DNA of 59,654 bases from an uncultured Clostridia bacterium (GTDB taxonomy: Bacteria; Bacillota; Clostridia; Lachnospirales; CAG-274): positions 1 through 59,654 of the forward strand of contig CANRPW010000016.1 in the NCBI GenBank assembly GCA_947632615.1, given 5' to 3'. A program made the translations under genes and the position numbers. Shown here in pieces: positions 1 through 6,904 of this stretch (within the stretch, counting starts at the first letter, position 1; each line of letters opens with the position of its first letter). The notes under the pieces were generated by a model that was given only the letters and a program-made list of their open reading frames with translations, was not told the DNA's origin and did not search any database.

Positions 1-36
1 ACAGGACAGGAAGCCCCTTGGGGCTTCCTGTCCTGT
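1..36. repeat. Perfect 17-bp inverted repeat (hairpin)
   Basis: Arms 1-17 and 20-36 are exact reverse complements around a 2-nt centre. There is no T-run beside it, so it is not an obvious intrinsic terminator. It is the first of three consecutive hairpins downstream of alaS and belongs to a class of long intergenic hairpins also seen at 6495-6782 and 8667-8794. Confidence 0.8.
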
Positions 37-59
37 CCGAACCCCGAACCCCGCCCCGC

Positions 60-120
60 CCGTGGGCACAGCCAACCACCGAGCTGCCGCAGGCAGCTCG
101 GTGGTTGGCTGTGCCCACGG
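60..120. repeat. Perfect 29-bp inverted repeat (hairpin)
   Basis: Arms 60-88 and 92-120 are exact reverse complements with a 3-nt loop (gca). The stem is GC-rich and much longer than an ordinary terminator. No poly-T follows on either side. Its sequence is unrelated to the flanking hairpins apart from a shared GAGCTGCC core. Confidence 0.85.
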
Positions 121-136
121 AACCTGACGGTTAAAA

Positions 137-167
137 GGGAGCTGCCGCTCATGGAGCGGCAGCTCCC
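137..167 (-). terminator. Intrinsic terminator of alaS
   Basis: A perfect 14-bp stem (137-150 with 154-167, loop atg) lies just past the alaS stop codon. Read on the minus strand it is followed by TTTTAA, as expected for Rho-independent termination of leftward alaS transcription. Confidence 0.75.
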
Positions 168-185
168 CATCATATACATATTTAT

Positions 186-2822
186 TTAAGCAAGAGCCTC
201 TGCTGCTTTAGCCTTTGCTGCTGCCAGAGCTTCGTCGATCTTTGAAGGATCTTTTCCGCCTGCCTGAGCCATGTTAGGTCTGCCGCCGCCACCGCCGCCG
301 CAGATAACAGCCGCCGTTTTAACAATGTCGCCTGCCTTTGCCCCTGCCTTAACGGCAGCATCGCAGCAGCTTACAACGAAATTGACTTTTCCGCCAAGCT
401 CCGAAGCCAATATGATAACCGACTCGGGAGCTTTATCCTTTATAAGGTCGCTTGTCTTTCTGAGGTCGTTCATATCTGCCTCGGCAAACTTGCCGCTGAT
501 AACGGTTATGTCGCCAACCTTTTCGCCTGAGGCTATTATTTCGTCAAGGCTGCCCTTTGAAAGCTTAGCCTTGAGCTTTTCAACTTCCTTCTTGAGCTTT
601 TTGTTTTCGTCTAATATATCGTTAAGTTTTGTGTTGATATTTTTAGCGTTGGTTTTAAGAACGGAAGTGATGTTGTCTTGGAAATCCTGCTTTTCTTTGA
701 AGTAGTTAAGAGTATTATAGCCTGTGATGGCTTCAATACGTCTTACGCCTGCTGCAATACCGTTTTCTGAAAGTATTTTAAAGCAGCCGGCAACAGCAGT
801 ATTCTTAAGGTGAGTACCGCCGCAGAATTCTACCGAATAGTCGCCAACGGAAACGACCCTTACAACGTCGCCGTACTTTTCTCCAAAAAGTGCCATTGCG
901 CCAAGCTTTCTTGCTTCGTCTATAGGCATTTCCTTACAGCTTACTTCCATAGCTGAAAGAATTTTGCTGTTTACTATATCTTCTATCTTGTTAAGATCTT
1001 CCTTTGAGATAGGCTCGAAATGAGTGAAGTCAAAACGGAGTCTGTCGTCGCTTACATAAGAACCTGCCTGTTCAACGTGGTTGCCAAGTACATCTCTTAA
1101 TGCCTTCTGAAGTATGTGTGTGGCAGTGTGGTTTCGTGCTATAGCAACACGTCTTTCGCCGTCCACCTCTGCCGTTACTTTATCGCCAAGTCTTATTACG
1201 CCTGACTTTACAACGCCTGTGTGAAGGTGCTTGTTTCCGCCAAACTTTGTGGTATCCTTTATCTCAACAACTCCGTCAGGCCCTGTTATAATACCGCTGT
1301 CTCCTGCCTGACCGCCCATTTCTGCATAGAATGGGGTCTTGTCTAAAAGAACGGTAACATTAGCGCCTGCGGAAGCCTCAACCGCTATTTCATCTTCAGC
1401 AACTAAAGCAGTAACTACGCTGCCCTCGCTCTTAAGGGTGTTATAGCCAACAAATTCTGTGGCAAGAGTAGGGTCGATCTTGTGGAATACAGTTTCTTCT
1501 GCGCCCATATATGTGTCGGTCTCTCTTGCATCTCTTGCTTTCTTTCTCTGAGCTTCCATTTCAGCCTTGAAGCCTTCTTCATCCATTGTGAAGCCGTGCT
1601 CTTCAAGAATGTCAGCTGTGAGGTCTGAGGGAAATCCGTAGGTGTCGTAAAGCTTGAATACCTGCTTGCCGTCAAGAACCTTCTTTGCCTTGTTTTCTTC
1701 CATATATTCATTCAGCTTTTCAAGGCCCTTATCAAGAGTTCTGCTGAAGTTTTCTTCTTCTGTAGCTATTATCTTCTTTATAGTAGCCTGCTTTTCCTTA
1801 AGCTCGGGGTATGCCTCTCCCGAATTGTCAATAACTACCTGACAAACGTCCGTTAAGAATGATCCCTTAATGCCAAGAAGTCTGCCGTGTCTTGCGGCTC
1901 TTCTGAGAAGTCTGCGAAGTACATAGCCTCTGCCGTTGTTTGAAGGAAGAACGCCGTCGGCTGTCATAAATGTCATAGAGCGAACGTGGTCTGTTATAAC
2001 ACGGATAGAAACGTCGTCACTGTGGTTTTTAAGATATTCCTTACCTGCGATAGCGCAAACCTTATCTCTTATTGCCTTTACCGTGTCAACGTCAAATATA
2101 GAGTCAACGTGCTGCATAACCGTAGCCAGTCTTTCAAGACCCATACCCGTGTCGATGTTGGGGTGGTCAAGACGAGGATATGAGCCGTCCTCCTGCTTGT
2201 CAAACTGCGTGAATACGAGATTCCATATTTCCATATATCTGTCGCAGTCGCAGCCTACTGTACAGTCGGGCTTGCCGCAGCCGTATTCTTCGCCTCTGTC
2301 ATAATATATTTCCGAGCAGGGACCGCAAGGGCCTACGCCATGCTCCCAAAAGTTGTCTTCCTTACCCATTCTGAATATCTTATCTTCGGGTATGCCTACC
2401 TTTTTGTTCCAGATTTCAAAGGCTTCGTCGTCATCAAGATAAATCGACACATAGAGCTTGTCTTCGGGCAGCTTCAGAACCTTTGTGAAAAATTCCCATG
2501 CCCAGGGAATAGCCTCTTCTTTGAAATAGTCGCCGAATGAGAAGTTGCCCAGCATTTCAAAAAATGTACCGTGTCTTGCTGTTTTACCTACGTTTTCGAT
2601 ATCGCCTGTTCTGATACATTTCTGACAGGTGGTGACTCTCTTTCTTGGGGGAACTTGTTGTCCTGTGAAAAATGGCTTAAGAGGAGCCATTCCTGAATTT
2701 ATGAGAAGAAGGGATTTGTCGTTGTGAGGCACAAGTGAAGCGCTCGCAAGTCTTAAATGCTCCTTACCTTCAAAAAACTTAAGGAATTTTTCTCTAAGCT
2801 CATTTACTCCCATATATTGCAT
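186..2822 (-). CDS. alaS: Alanine--tRNA ligase
   Basis: This cytoplasmic class II aminoacyl-tRNA synthetase charges tRNA-Ala and edits mischarged Ser/Gly. The start used is the ATG at 2822 (protein MQYMGVNELREKF...), because GGAGGT lies 8 nt upstream (2831-2836); it gives 878 residues, the family norm. The open frame reaches 2945, but that extra part covers the promoter. Visible are the N-terminal catalytic domain with the TGDIENVGKTARHGTFFEMLGN-type core (split here as TGDIENVGK and HGTFFEMLGNFS), the editing-domain HTATH motif near residue 562, the C-terminal part of the zinc site CGGTH near residue 665, a coiled coil and a Gly-rich DHHA1 tail with GGGGGGR. It is transcribed leftward alone, between a consensus promoter and a terminator. 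Confidence 0.97.
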   Translation of the reverse strand: MQYMGVNELREKFLKFFEGKEHLRLASASLVPHNDKSLLLINSGMAPLKPFFTGQQVPPRKRVTTCQKCIRTGDIENVGKTARHGTFFEMLGNFSFGDYFKEEAIPWAWEFFTKVLKLPEDKLYVSIYLDDDEAFEIWNKKVGIPEDKIFRMGKEDNFWEHGVGPCGPCSEIYYDRGEEYGCGKPDCTVGCDCDRYMEIWNLVFTQFDKQEDGSYPRLDHPNIDTGMGLERLATVMQHVDSIFDVDTVKAIRDKVCAIAGKEYLKNHSDDVSIRVITDHVRSMTFMTADGVLPSNNGRGYVLRRLLRRAARHGRLLGIKGSFLTDVCQVVIDNSGEAYPELKEKQATIKKIIATEEENFSRTLDKGLEKLNEYMEENKAKKVLDGKQVFKLYDTYGFPSDLTADILEEHGFTMDEEGFKAEMEAQRKKARDARETDTYMGAEETVFHKIDPTLATEFVGYNTLKSEGSVVTALVAEDEIAVEASAGANVTVLLDKTPFYAEMGGQAGDSGIITGPDGVVEIKDTTKFGGNKHLHTGVVKSGVIRLGDKVTAEVDGERRVAIARNHTATHILQKALRDVLGNHVEQAGSYVSDDRLRFDFTHFEPISKEDLNKIEDIVNSKILSAMEVSCKEMPIDEARKLGAMALFGEKYGDVVRVVSVGDYSVEFCGGTHLKNTAVAGCFKILSENGIAAGVRRIEAITGYNTLNYFKEKQDFQDNITSVLKTNAKNINTKLNDILDENKKLKKEVEKLKAKLSKGSLDEIIASGEKVGDITVISGKFAEADMNDLRKTSDLIKDKAPESVIILASELGGKVNFVVSCCDAAVKAGAKAGDIVKTAAVICGGGGGGRPNMAQAGGKDPSKIDEALAAAKAKAAEALA

Positions 2823-2880
2823 TTCTAAAAACCTCCATATAGTATTTAACCAAAATTTTTCCAATATAATAATGTAATAT

Positions 2881-2909
2881 ATTATAAGATTTTTTGCCTG
2901 TGTTGTCAA
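2881..2909 (-). promoter_or_regulatory. Sigma-A promoter of alaS
   Basis: On the minus strand TTGACA (2909-2904) and TATAAT (2886-2881) are separated by 17 bp, a full consensus. Transcription would begin near 2874 and leave a leader of about 50 nt, too short for a T-box, so no tRNA-sensing leader is visible. Confidence 0.85.
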
Positions 2910-2932
2910 CTGTAATAAAATAATTATCGCAC

Positions 2933-2961
2933 TTGAAATAAACATAGGCGTGTGCTATAAT
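2933..2961 (+). promoter_or_regulatory. Sigma-A promoter of the membrane protein-recJ-apt operon
   Basis: TTGAAA (2933-2938), a 17-bp spacer and TATAAT (2956-2961) preceded by TGC, i.e. an extended -10. It is divergent from the alaS promoter, with the two -35 boxes about 24 bp apart. Confidence 0.8.
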
Positions 2962-3010
2962 GTTTTTTGTAATAAGTCAATATTTTAATTATCTTGAAGG
3001 ATATTTTTTG

Positions 3011-3430
3011 GTGAATAAAATGATAAATATAGTTTTTTTGATAATATTCGTGATTTTAGAAATTATAGGTGTTGTAGGCTTTGTTGTAAAGCTCAGAGAA
3101 TTTTTGAGGGTTTTGGGCTATAAGGGCAGAACAAGGGCTCAGGTGGTTGCAGTATCTGAAGATACCGTGCAGGTGGGTAAAAATCAGACCGAAACCTACT
3201 ATTCTCCCATTATCACATTCAGAGCAAATAATGTATTATACAGAAAAACATATACATATATAAGCGAGCCTGCCAAGCAGAGAATAGGCAGTCTTATCCC
3301 TATAAGATATGACATTAAAGACCCGACTAAATTTGCTCCCGAAAAAATGACAATGCTTTTTGCTCAGTTATTCGGCTTTCTTTTTATGTGCGTGGGTCTT
3401 ATAATTGTTTTTTCAAGTATAATACAATGA
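3011..3430 (+). CDS. Small two-helix membrane protein, DUF3592-like
   Basis: The GTG at 3011 is chosen because GAAGGA (2996-3001) lies 9 nt upstream; the frame's earlier ATG overlaps the -10 box and cannot be translated. The 139-residue product has an N-terminal hydrophobic helix (about residues 4-26), a soluble middle of beta-strand character including YYSPIITFRANN and IPIRYDIKDP, and a second hydrophobic helix at the C-terminus. This layout matches DUF3592-type proteins, whose function is unknown. It is the first gene of the operon; its stop lies 7 nt before recJ. Confidence 0.7.
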   Translation: MNKMINIVFLIIFVILEIIGVVGFVVKLREFLRVLGYKGRTRAQVVAVSEDTVQVGKNQTETYYSPIITFRANNVLYRKTYTYISEPAKQRIGSLIPIRYDIKDPTKFAPEKMTMLFAQLFGFLFMCVGLIIVFSSIIQ

Positions 3431-3437
3431 GGTATAT

Positions 3438-5189
3438 ATGAAGTGGATATTAAGAGGGAGCAAAAGCGCCGCTAAGCCTATGTCAGAGGCTTTGGGTATA
3501 TCTCCCGTTTCGGCGCAGCTTCTTTTAAGCAGGAATATAAATACGGGAAAAAAGGCTGCGGAGTTTTTTTCACCAACTCTTGACGGCTTTGGAGATATAG
3601 ACAAGCTTTCTGAAGTAAAAAAATCTTATGAAATAATCAAAAAAAGCATAGAGAACGGAGATAAAATAACAGTATACGGCGACTACGATGCAGACGGGGT
3701 CATGAGCAGCGTTATTCTAATAAAGGGTCTTCGTGGGCTTGGGGCAGATGTAGACTGCTATATTCCCGACAGGTTCAGTCAGGGCTATGGACTTTGCCTT
3801 GAAGCCGTCAAAAAAATATATGACGGGGGAACAAAGCTTATAATATGCTGCGACAACGGTATATCTGCCATGGAGGAATGTGGTTATATAAAATCTCTGG
3901 GTATGAAGCTCATAATTTTAGACCATCACTCTCCCCACGAAAAGGACGGAGAACAGATACTTCCTCAGGCGGACGGGCTTGTGGATATGAAAATTGCCGG
4001 TACGGAATATCCCTTTAAGGAGTTTTGTGCCGCAGGACTTTGCTACAGATTTATGCACGGCTTATATGCCTGTCTTGATAAAGATATAAAAAACGAGGCT
4101 GAGCTTTTCATATTTGCGGCTATAGGCACTATTTGCGATATGGTGAGCCTTACGGGAGAAAACAGGATAATAGCCCATATGGGCTTAAGACTTATAAATT
4201 CCCGCAAAAATACAAATAAGGGCTTAAGAGAGATAATACTTATTCAGGGGCTTACGGGCAAGAAAATAACCGATACTTCCGTGGGCTTTGTAATAGGACC
4301 TTTTATAAACGCCGCAGGCAGAATGGCAAGAGCCGTTGATTTTATAGATATCTTTTTGTCGGATGACGAGGAGAGGGTGGCTCGTCTTGTGCAGGAGCTT
4401 AAAGGGCTTAACGAGCTGCGCAAGTCATACACCGAAGAGGCTTATGGCAATATTATGGCTTCAATAGGAGAGAAGAAGCCTGACAAGGTAATAGTGTGGT
4501 ATGACAAAAGCATACACGAAAGCGTGGCAGGGCTTGCGGCAGGCAAGCTGAAGGAGGCACTCTCAAGACCTGTTATTGTGCTTACGGAAGGAAACGGTTA
4601 TGCGAAGGGCTCGGGAAGATCGGTTTCCGGGTTTGATATGTTTTCGGCGGTGAATGGCTGCAGGGATCTGTTTGTAAGATATGGCGGTCATAAAATGGCA
4701 GTGGGTATAACCATAAAGCCTGAAAATATAGATGCTTTAAGAAAAAGGCTGAATGAAGGCTGTACACTTTCTGAGGAGGAGCTTGAAGAGCCTATTTATG
4801 TCGACTCCCTTGTGAGCTTTTCTCAGATAGATATGCAGCTTATAAATGAGATAGAGATGATGAAGCCCTTTGGTACGGATAACAGCGAGCCGTTGTTTGC
4901 CACTAAAGGAGTTTATATAAAAAGAATAAGATTTGTGGGAAAGAACAGAAACATATTACAATTTGTTTTTTTTGACGGTCAGACAGAAATGAGGGGAGTT
5001 GGTTTTGGTATATTTGAAAAATTTGAGGCTCTTGTAATAGGCAAGTTTGGGCTTCCTTGCTGGGAGGCGCTTTATAACGAAGAACAGGGGCTGCAATTTT
5101 TTGCAGATATCGTGTTTACAGCAGAAAAAAATGTATTTAACGGAAACGAAACCATACAATTAAGACTTGTAGATATTAGAATTAATTAA
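3438..5189 (+). CDS. recJ: Single-stranded-DNA-specific exonuclease RecJ
   Basis: RecJ degrades ssDNA 5' to 3' in recombination and mismatch/base-excision repair. The 583-residue protein carries the DHH-family motifs in order: GDYDADG (81-87), DNG (139-141) and LDHH (161-164), which bind the catalytic Mn2+ ions, then the DHHA1 motif GGHKMAVG near 416 and a C-terminal OB-like domain. Length fits the family. The ATG at 3438 has GAGG overlapping the upstream stop. It is cotranscribed with the preceding membrane protein and with apt, a common clostridial pairing. Confidence 0.95.
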   Translation: MKWILRGSKSAAKPMSEALGISPVSAQLLLSRNINTGKKAAEFFSPTLDGFGDIDKLSEVKKSYEIIKKSIENGDKITVYGDYDADGVMSSVILIKGLRGLGADVDCYIPDRFSQGYGLCLEAVKKIYDGGTKLIICCDNGISAMEECGYIKSLGMKLIILDHHSPHEKDGEQILPQADGLVDMKIAGTEYPFKEFCAAGLCYRFMHGLYACLDKDIKNEAELFIFAAIGTICDMVSLTGENRIIAHMGLRLINSRKNTNKGLREIILIQGLTGKKITDTSVGFVIGPFINAAGRMARAVDFIDIFLSDDEERVARLVQELKGLNELRKSYTEEAYGNIMASIGEKKPDKVIVWYDKSIHESVAGLAAGKLKEALSRPVIVLTEGNGYAKGSGRSVSGFDMFSAVNGCRDLFVRYGGHKMAVGITIKPENIDALRKRLNEGCTLSEEELEEPIYVDSLVSFSQIDMQLINEIEMMKPFGTDNSEPLFATKGVYIKRIRFVGKNRNILQFVFFDGQTEMRGVGFGIFEKFEALVIGKFGLPCWEALYNEEQGLQFFADIVFTAEKNVFNGNETIQLRLVDIRIN

Positions 5190-5202
5190 AGGGGGAGCAA
5201 AA

Positions 5203-5727
5203 ATGGGAATTATTACAGACAGCATAAGAAGCATACCTGACTTTCCGGAAAAAGGAGTCATTTTCAGAGACATAACTACGCTTCTTAAAGATCCCATTGC
5301 CATGGTGACAGCTATCAACGAAATTATGGAGGGGCTTGTAGGTGTAGAGTTTGACTACGTTGTAGGGCCCGAATCAAGAGGCTTTATATTTGGTATGCCC
5401 ATAGCATATAATCTGAAAAAGGGCTTTATACCCGTAAGAAAGAAGGGCAAGCTCCCCGCCGAAACTGTGAGTAAGGAATTTACCCTTGAATATGGCACGG
5501 AGGTAATAGAAATACATAAGGATGCTTTAAAGCCCGGCGACAGGGTAGTTGTAGTTGACGACCTTCTCGCTACGGGAGGAACTGCAAAGGCTATATGCGA
5601 GCTTGTGGAGGAAATAGGCGCAGAGGTAGTAGCCCTTAAATTTGTAGTGGAGCTTCCTGAGCTTAAAGGAAGAGAGCTTCTTAAAAACTACGATGTTGCA
5701 TCAATAGCCTCATTTGACGGTGAATGA
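5203..5727 (+). CDS. apt: Adenine phosphoribosyltransferase
   Basis: Converts adenine and PRPP to AMP in purine salvage. The 174-residue protein has the PRPP-binding signature VVVVDDLLATGGTA (about 112-125), the N-terminal IPDFPEKGVIFRD segment and the GPESRGF loop of Apt enzymes. The start is preceded by AAGGGGGAGC. It lies 13 nt after recJ and ends the operon at a strong terminator. Confidence 0.96.
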   Translation: MGIITDSIRSIPDFPEKGVIFRDITTLLKDPIAMVTAINEIMEGLVGVEFDYVVGPESRGFIFGMPIAYNLKKGFIPVRKKGKLPAETVSKEFTLEYGTEVIEIHKDALKPGDRVVVVDDLLATGGTAKAICELVEEIGAEVVALKFVVELPELKGRELLKNYDVASIASFDGE

Positions 5728-5742
5728 TATTAAAATTTACGA

Positions 5743-5777
5743 GGATCTTGGCAGTTTAAAGCCGAGGTCCTTTTTTT
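5743..5777 (+). terminator. Intrinsic terminator after apt
   Basis: A 10-bp stem (5743-5752 with 5761-5770, three G-T pairs) and an 8-nt loop are followed by seven Ts. Confidence 0.85.
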
Positions 5778-5837
5778 GGTATTTTTGCCCTTATTAGGTA
5801 ATATAAATAGTAAAAACGGACAGAGGGGCAACGGAGT

Positions 5838-6227
5838 TTGGAAAGTAATGATGTGACTCTTGAAAGACTTGCCGGACTTGCTAAAATGGTAAGGGCGCTT
5901 AATAATGCAGAAAAGACCGAAAGGGGAAAAATAACTGAGTTTGATATGCAGTTTGAAACACCTGCAATAAAAACAATAAAAGCAGCCATACCCTATGTGG
6001 ATGTAAAATATCAGAGAGAGCTTGGGGTAATGGTAAAGCTTATCGAGATAGATAAGCTGCTTGGTGTATGCAAAAATGTAGAGGCGGCTTCTGCAGAGGG
6101 AAAGGGCTCAGATATGGGCATGCTCAGGGCGATAGTGCCAAATCTGCCTAAGGAGAGCAGGGCAATGGGTGAAATGCTTATAAGGCTTCTTGAAATAAAG
6201 AAAATATCCGAGGGGGGATTTTTTTGA
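5838..6227 (+). CDS. Hypothetical protein, helical, 129 aa
   Basis: Not recognised. The TTG at 5838 follows GAGGGG by about 9 nt; a GTG at 5853 is an alternative. The product is soluble and rich in helix-forming residues, without signal peptide or cysteine motifs. It overlaps the next gene by 4 nt (TTGA), so the two are translationally coupled and probably act together. It follows the apt terminator, so it probably has its own weak promoter in 5780-5830. Confidence 0.6.
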   Translation: MESNDVTLERLAGLAKMVRALNNAEKTERGKITEFDMQFETPAIKTIKAAIPYVDVKYQRELGVMVKLIEIDKLLGVCKNVEAASAEGKGSDMGMLRAIVPNLPKESRAMGEMLIRLLEIKKISEGGFF

Positions 6228-6481
6228 CAGTTGATAAAATATTGGAGATGGAGGCTTTTAAGGCTCTTGGAGAAAAAAGGCTTAAATTTATAAAGGAAAC
6301 AATAGAAAAGGATAAAATTACCCCCGAGGATATGTGCAGATTTGTTTATGAGGCATCTTCGTGGACAGATCTGTCAGAGGAGAGCAAAGGCGCGCTCATG
6401 AGTGCATTTTATGACAGTCTTTCCGATGACGAACGCAAAAGAATAAATTATATATTAGATATTGTCAGCAGCTTTAGTTAA
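6224..6481 (+). CDS. Hypothetical protein, helical, 85 aa
   Basis: Not recognised. The TTG start at 6224 overlaps the upstream TGA; GGGGGG lies about 8 nt upstream, supporting this start. The product is acidic and helical, with no membrane segment. It is coupled to the 129-aa protein before it and followed by a 400-bp space full of hairpins. Confidence 0.6.
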   Translation: MTVDKILEMEAFKALGEKRLKFIKETIEKDKITPEDMCRFVYEASSWTDLSEESKGALMSAFYDSLSDDERKRINYILDIVSSFS

Positions 6482-6494
6482 AAATTAGTTGCCC

Positions 6495-6535
6495 CCTCCA
6501 TTTTGAAATGTCCCTGACATTTCAAAATGAAGGGA
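6495..6535. repeat. Inverted repeat, 19-bp stem
   Basis: Arms 6495-6513 and 6517-6535 pair with a single mismatch around a 3-nt loop. It lies 14 nt past the 85-aa gene and may end its transcript, but no T-run follows. Confidence 0.75.
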
Positions 6536-6545
6536 CCGGGGGGGG

Positions 6546-6635
6546 GCCGAGGCCGGGCTGAGGGGGCAGTGGGGCAAGAAAAGGGCAGCAAGCAGCCCTT
6601 TTCTTGCCCCACTGCCCCCTCAGCCCAGCCTCGGC
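6546..6635. repeat. Very long inverted repeat, 41-bp stem
   Basis: Arms 6546-6586 and 6595-6635 pair at 40 of 41 positions around an 8-nt loop. The arms are GC-rich with runs of G or C. This is far longer than terminator stems and would form a dsRNA-like rod if transcribed. A small hairpin (6632-6645) overlaps its right edge. Confidence 0.85.
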
Positions 6636-6678
6636 TTGCAAGCCGCAAGCTTGTGGGACTGATTTTTTATGCGGAGAA

Positions 6679-6750
6679 CCGACCGTATAACCGGGGCAGG
6701 CGAATTAAGCGGCGACGTAGGAGCCGCTTAATTCGCCCCCCGGTGGTCGG
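6679..6750. repeat. Nested inverted repeat
   Basis: The core stem is 6700-6713 with 6723-6736 (14 bp, perfect). It is enclosed by a shorter outer stem CCGACC/GGTCGG (6679-6684 with 6745-6750). Confidence 0.65.
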
Positions 6751-6782
6751 GTATTTTAACCATATTTATATGGTTAAAATAC
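6751..6782. repeat. Perfect 15-bp AT-rich inverted repeat
   Basis: Arms 6751-6765 and 6768-6782 are exact reverse complements around TT. A short CGGG-CAG-CCCG hairpin follows at 6784-6794. No gene is seen in 6482-6904. Confidence 0.75.
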
Positions 6783-6842
6783 TCGGGCAGCCCGTTTCAC
6801 TTTGAAAATAGCCGCTTTTTTGTGGAAATTTATAAATTATAC

Positions 6843-6870
6843 TTGAATTTTTTGATTTGCGTGGTAAAAT
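6843..6870 (+). promoter_or_regulatory. Candidate promoter of the PEGA-domain membrane protein
   Basis: TTGAAT (6843-6848), a 16-bp spacer and TAAAAT (6865-6870) preceded by TGG. This is an acceptable but not consensus sigma-A promoter, 35 nt upstream of the start codon. Confidence 0.45.
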
Positions 6871-6904
6871 TGTATTAAGAATATTACAATTTTCGAGGTG
6901 TATT

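Noticed and set aside
271..705. Plus-strand 144-codon frame inside alaS
   Set aside because: Shadow of alaS; Pro/Leu/Ser-rich with no ribosome site.
2831..2880. T-box leader for alaS
   Set aside because: The leader is only about 50 nt and has no T-box sequence or antiterminator.
2823..2945. Longer N-terminus for AlaS
   Set aside because: This part covers the promoter and untranslated leader; the ATG at 2822 has a good ribosome site and gives the usual length.
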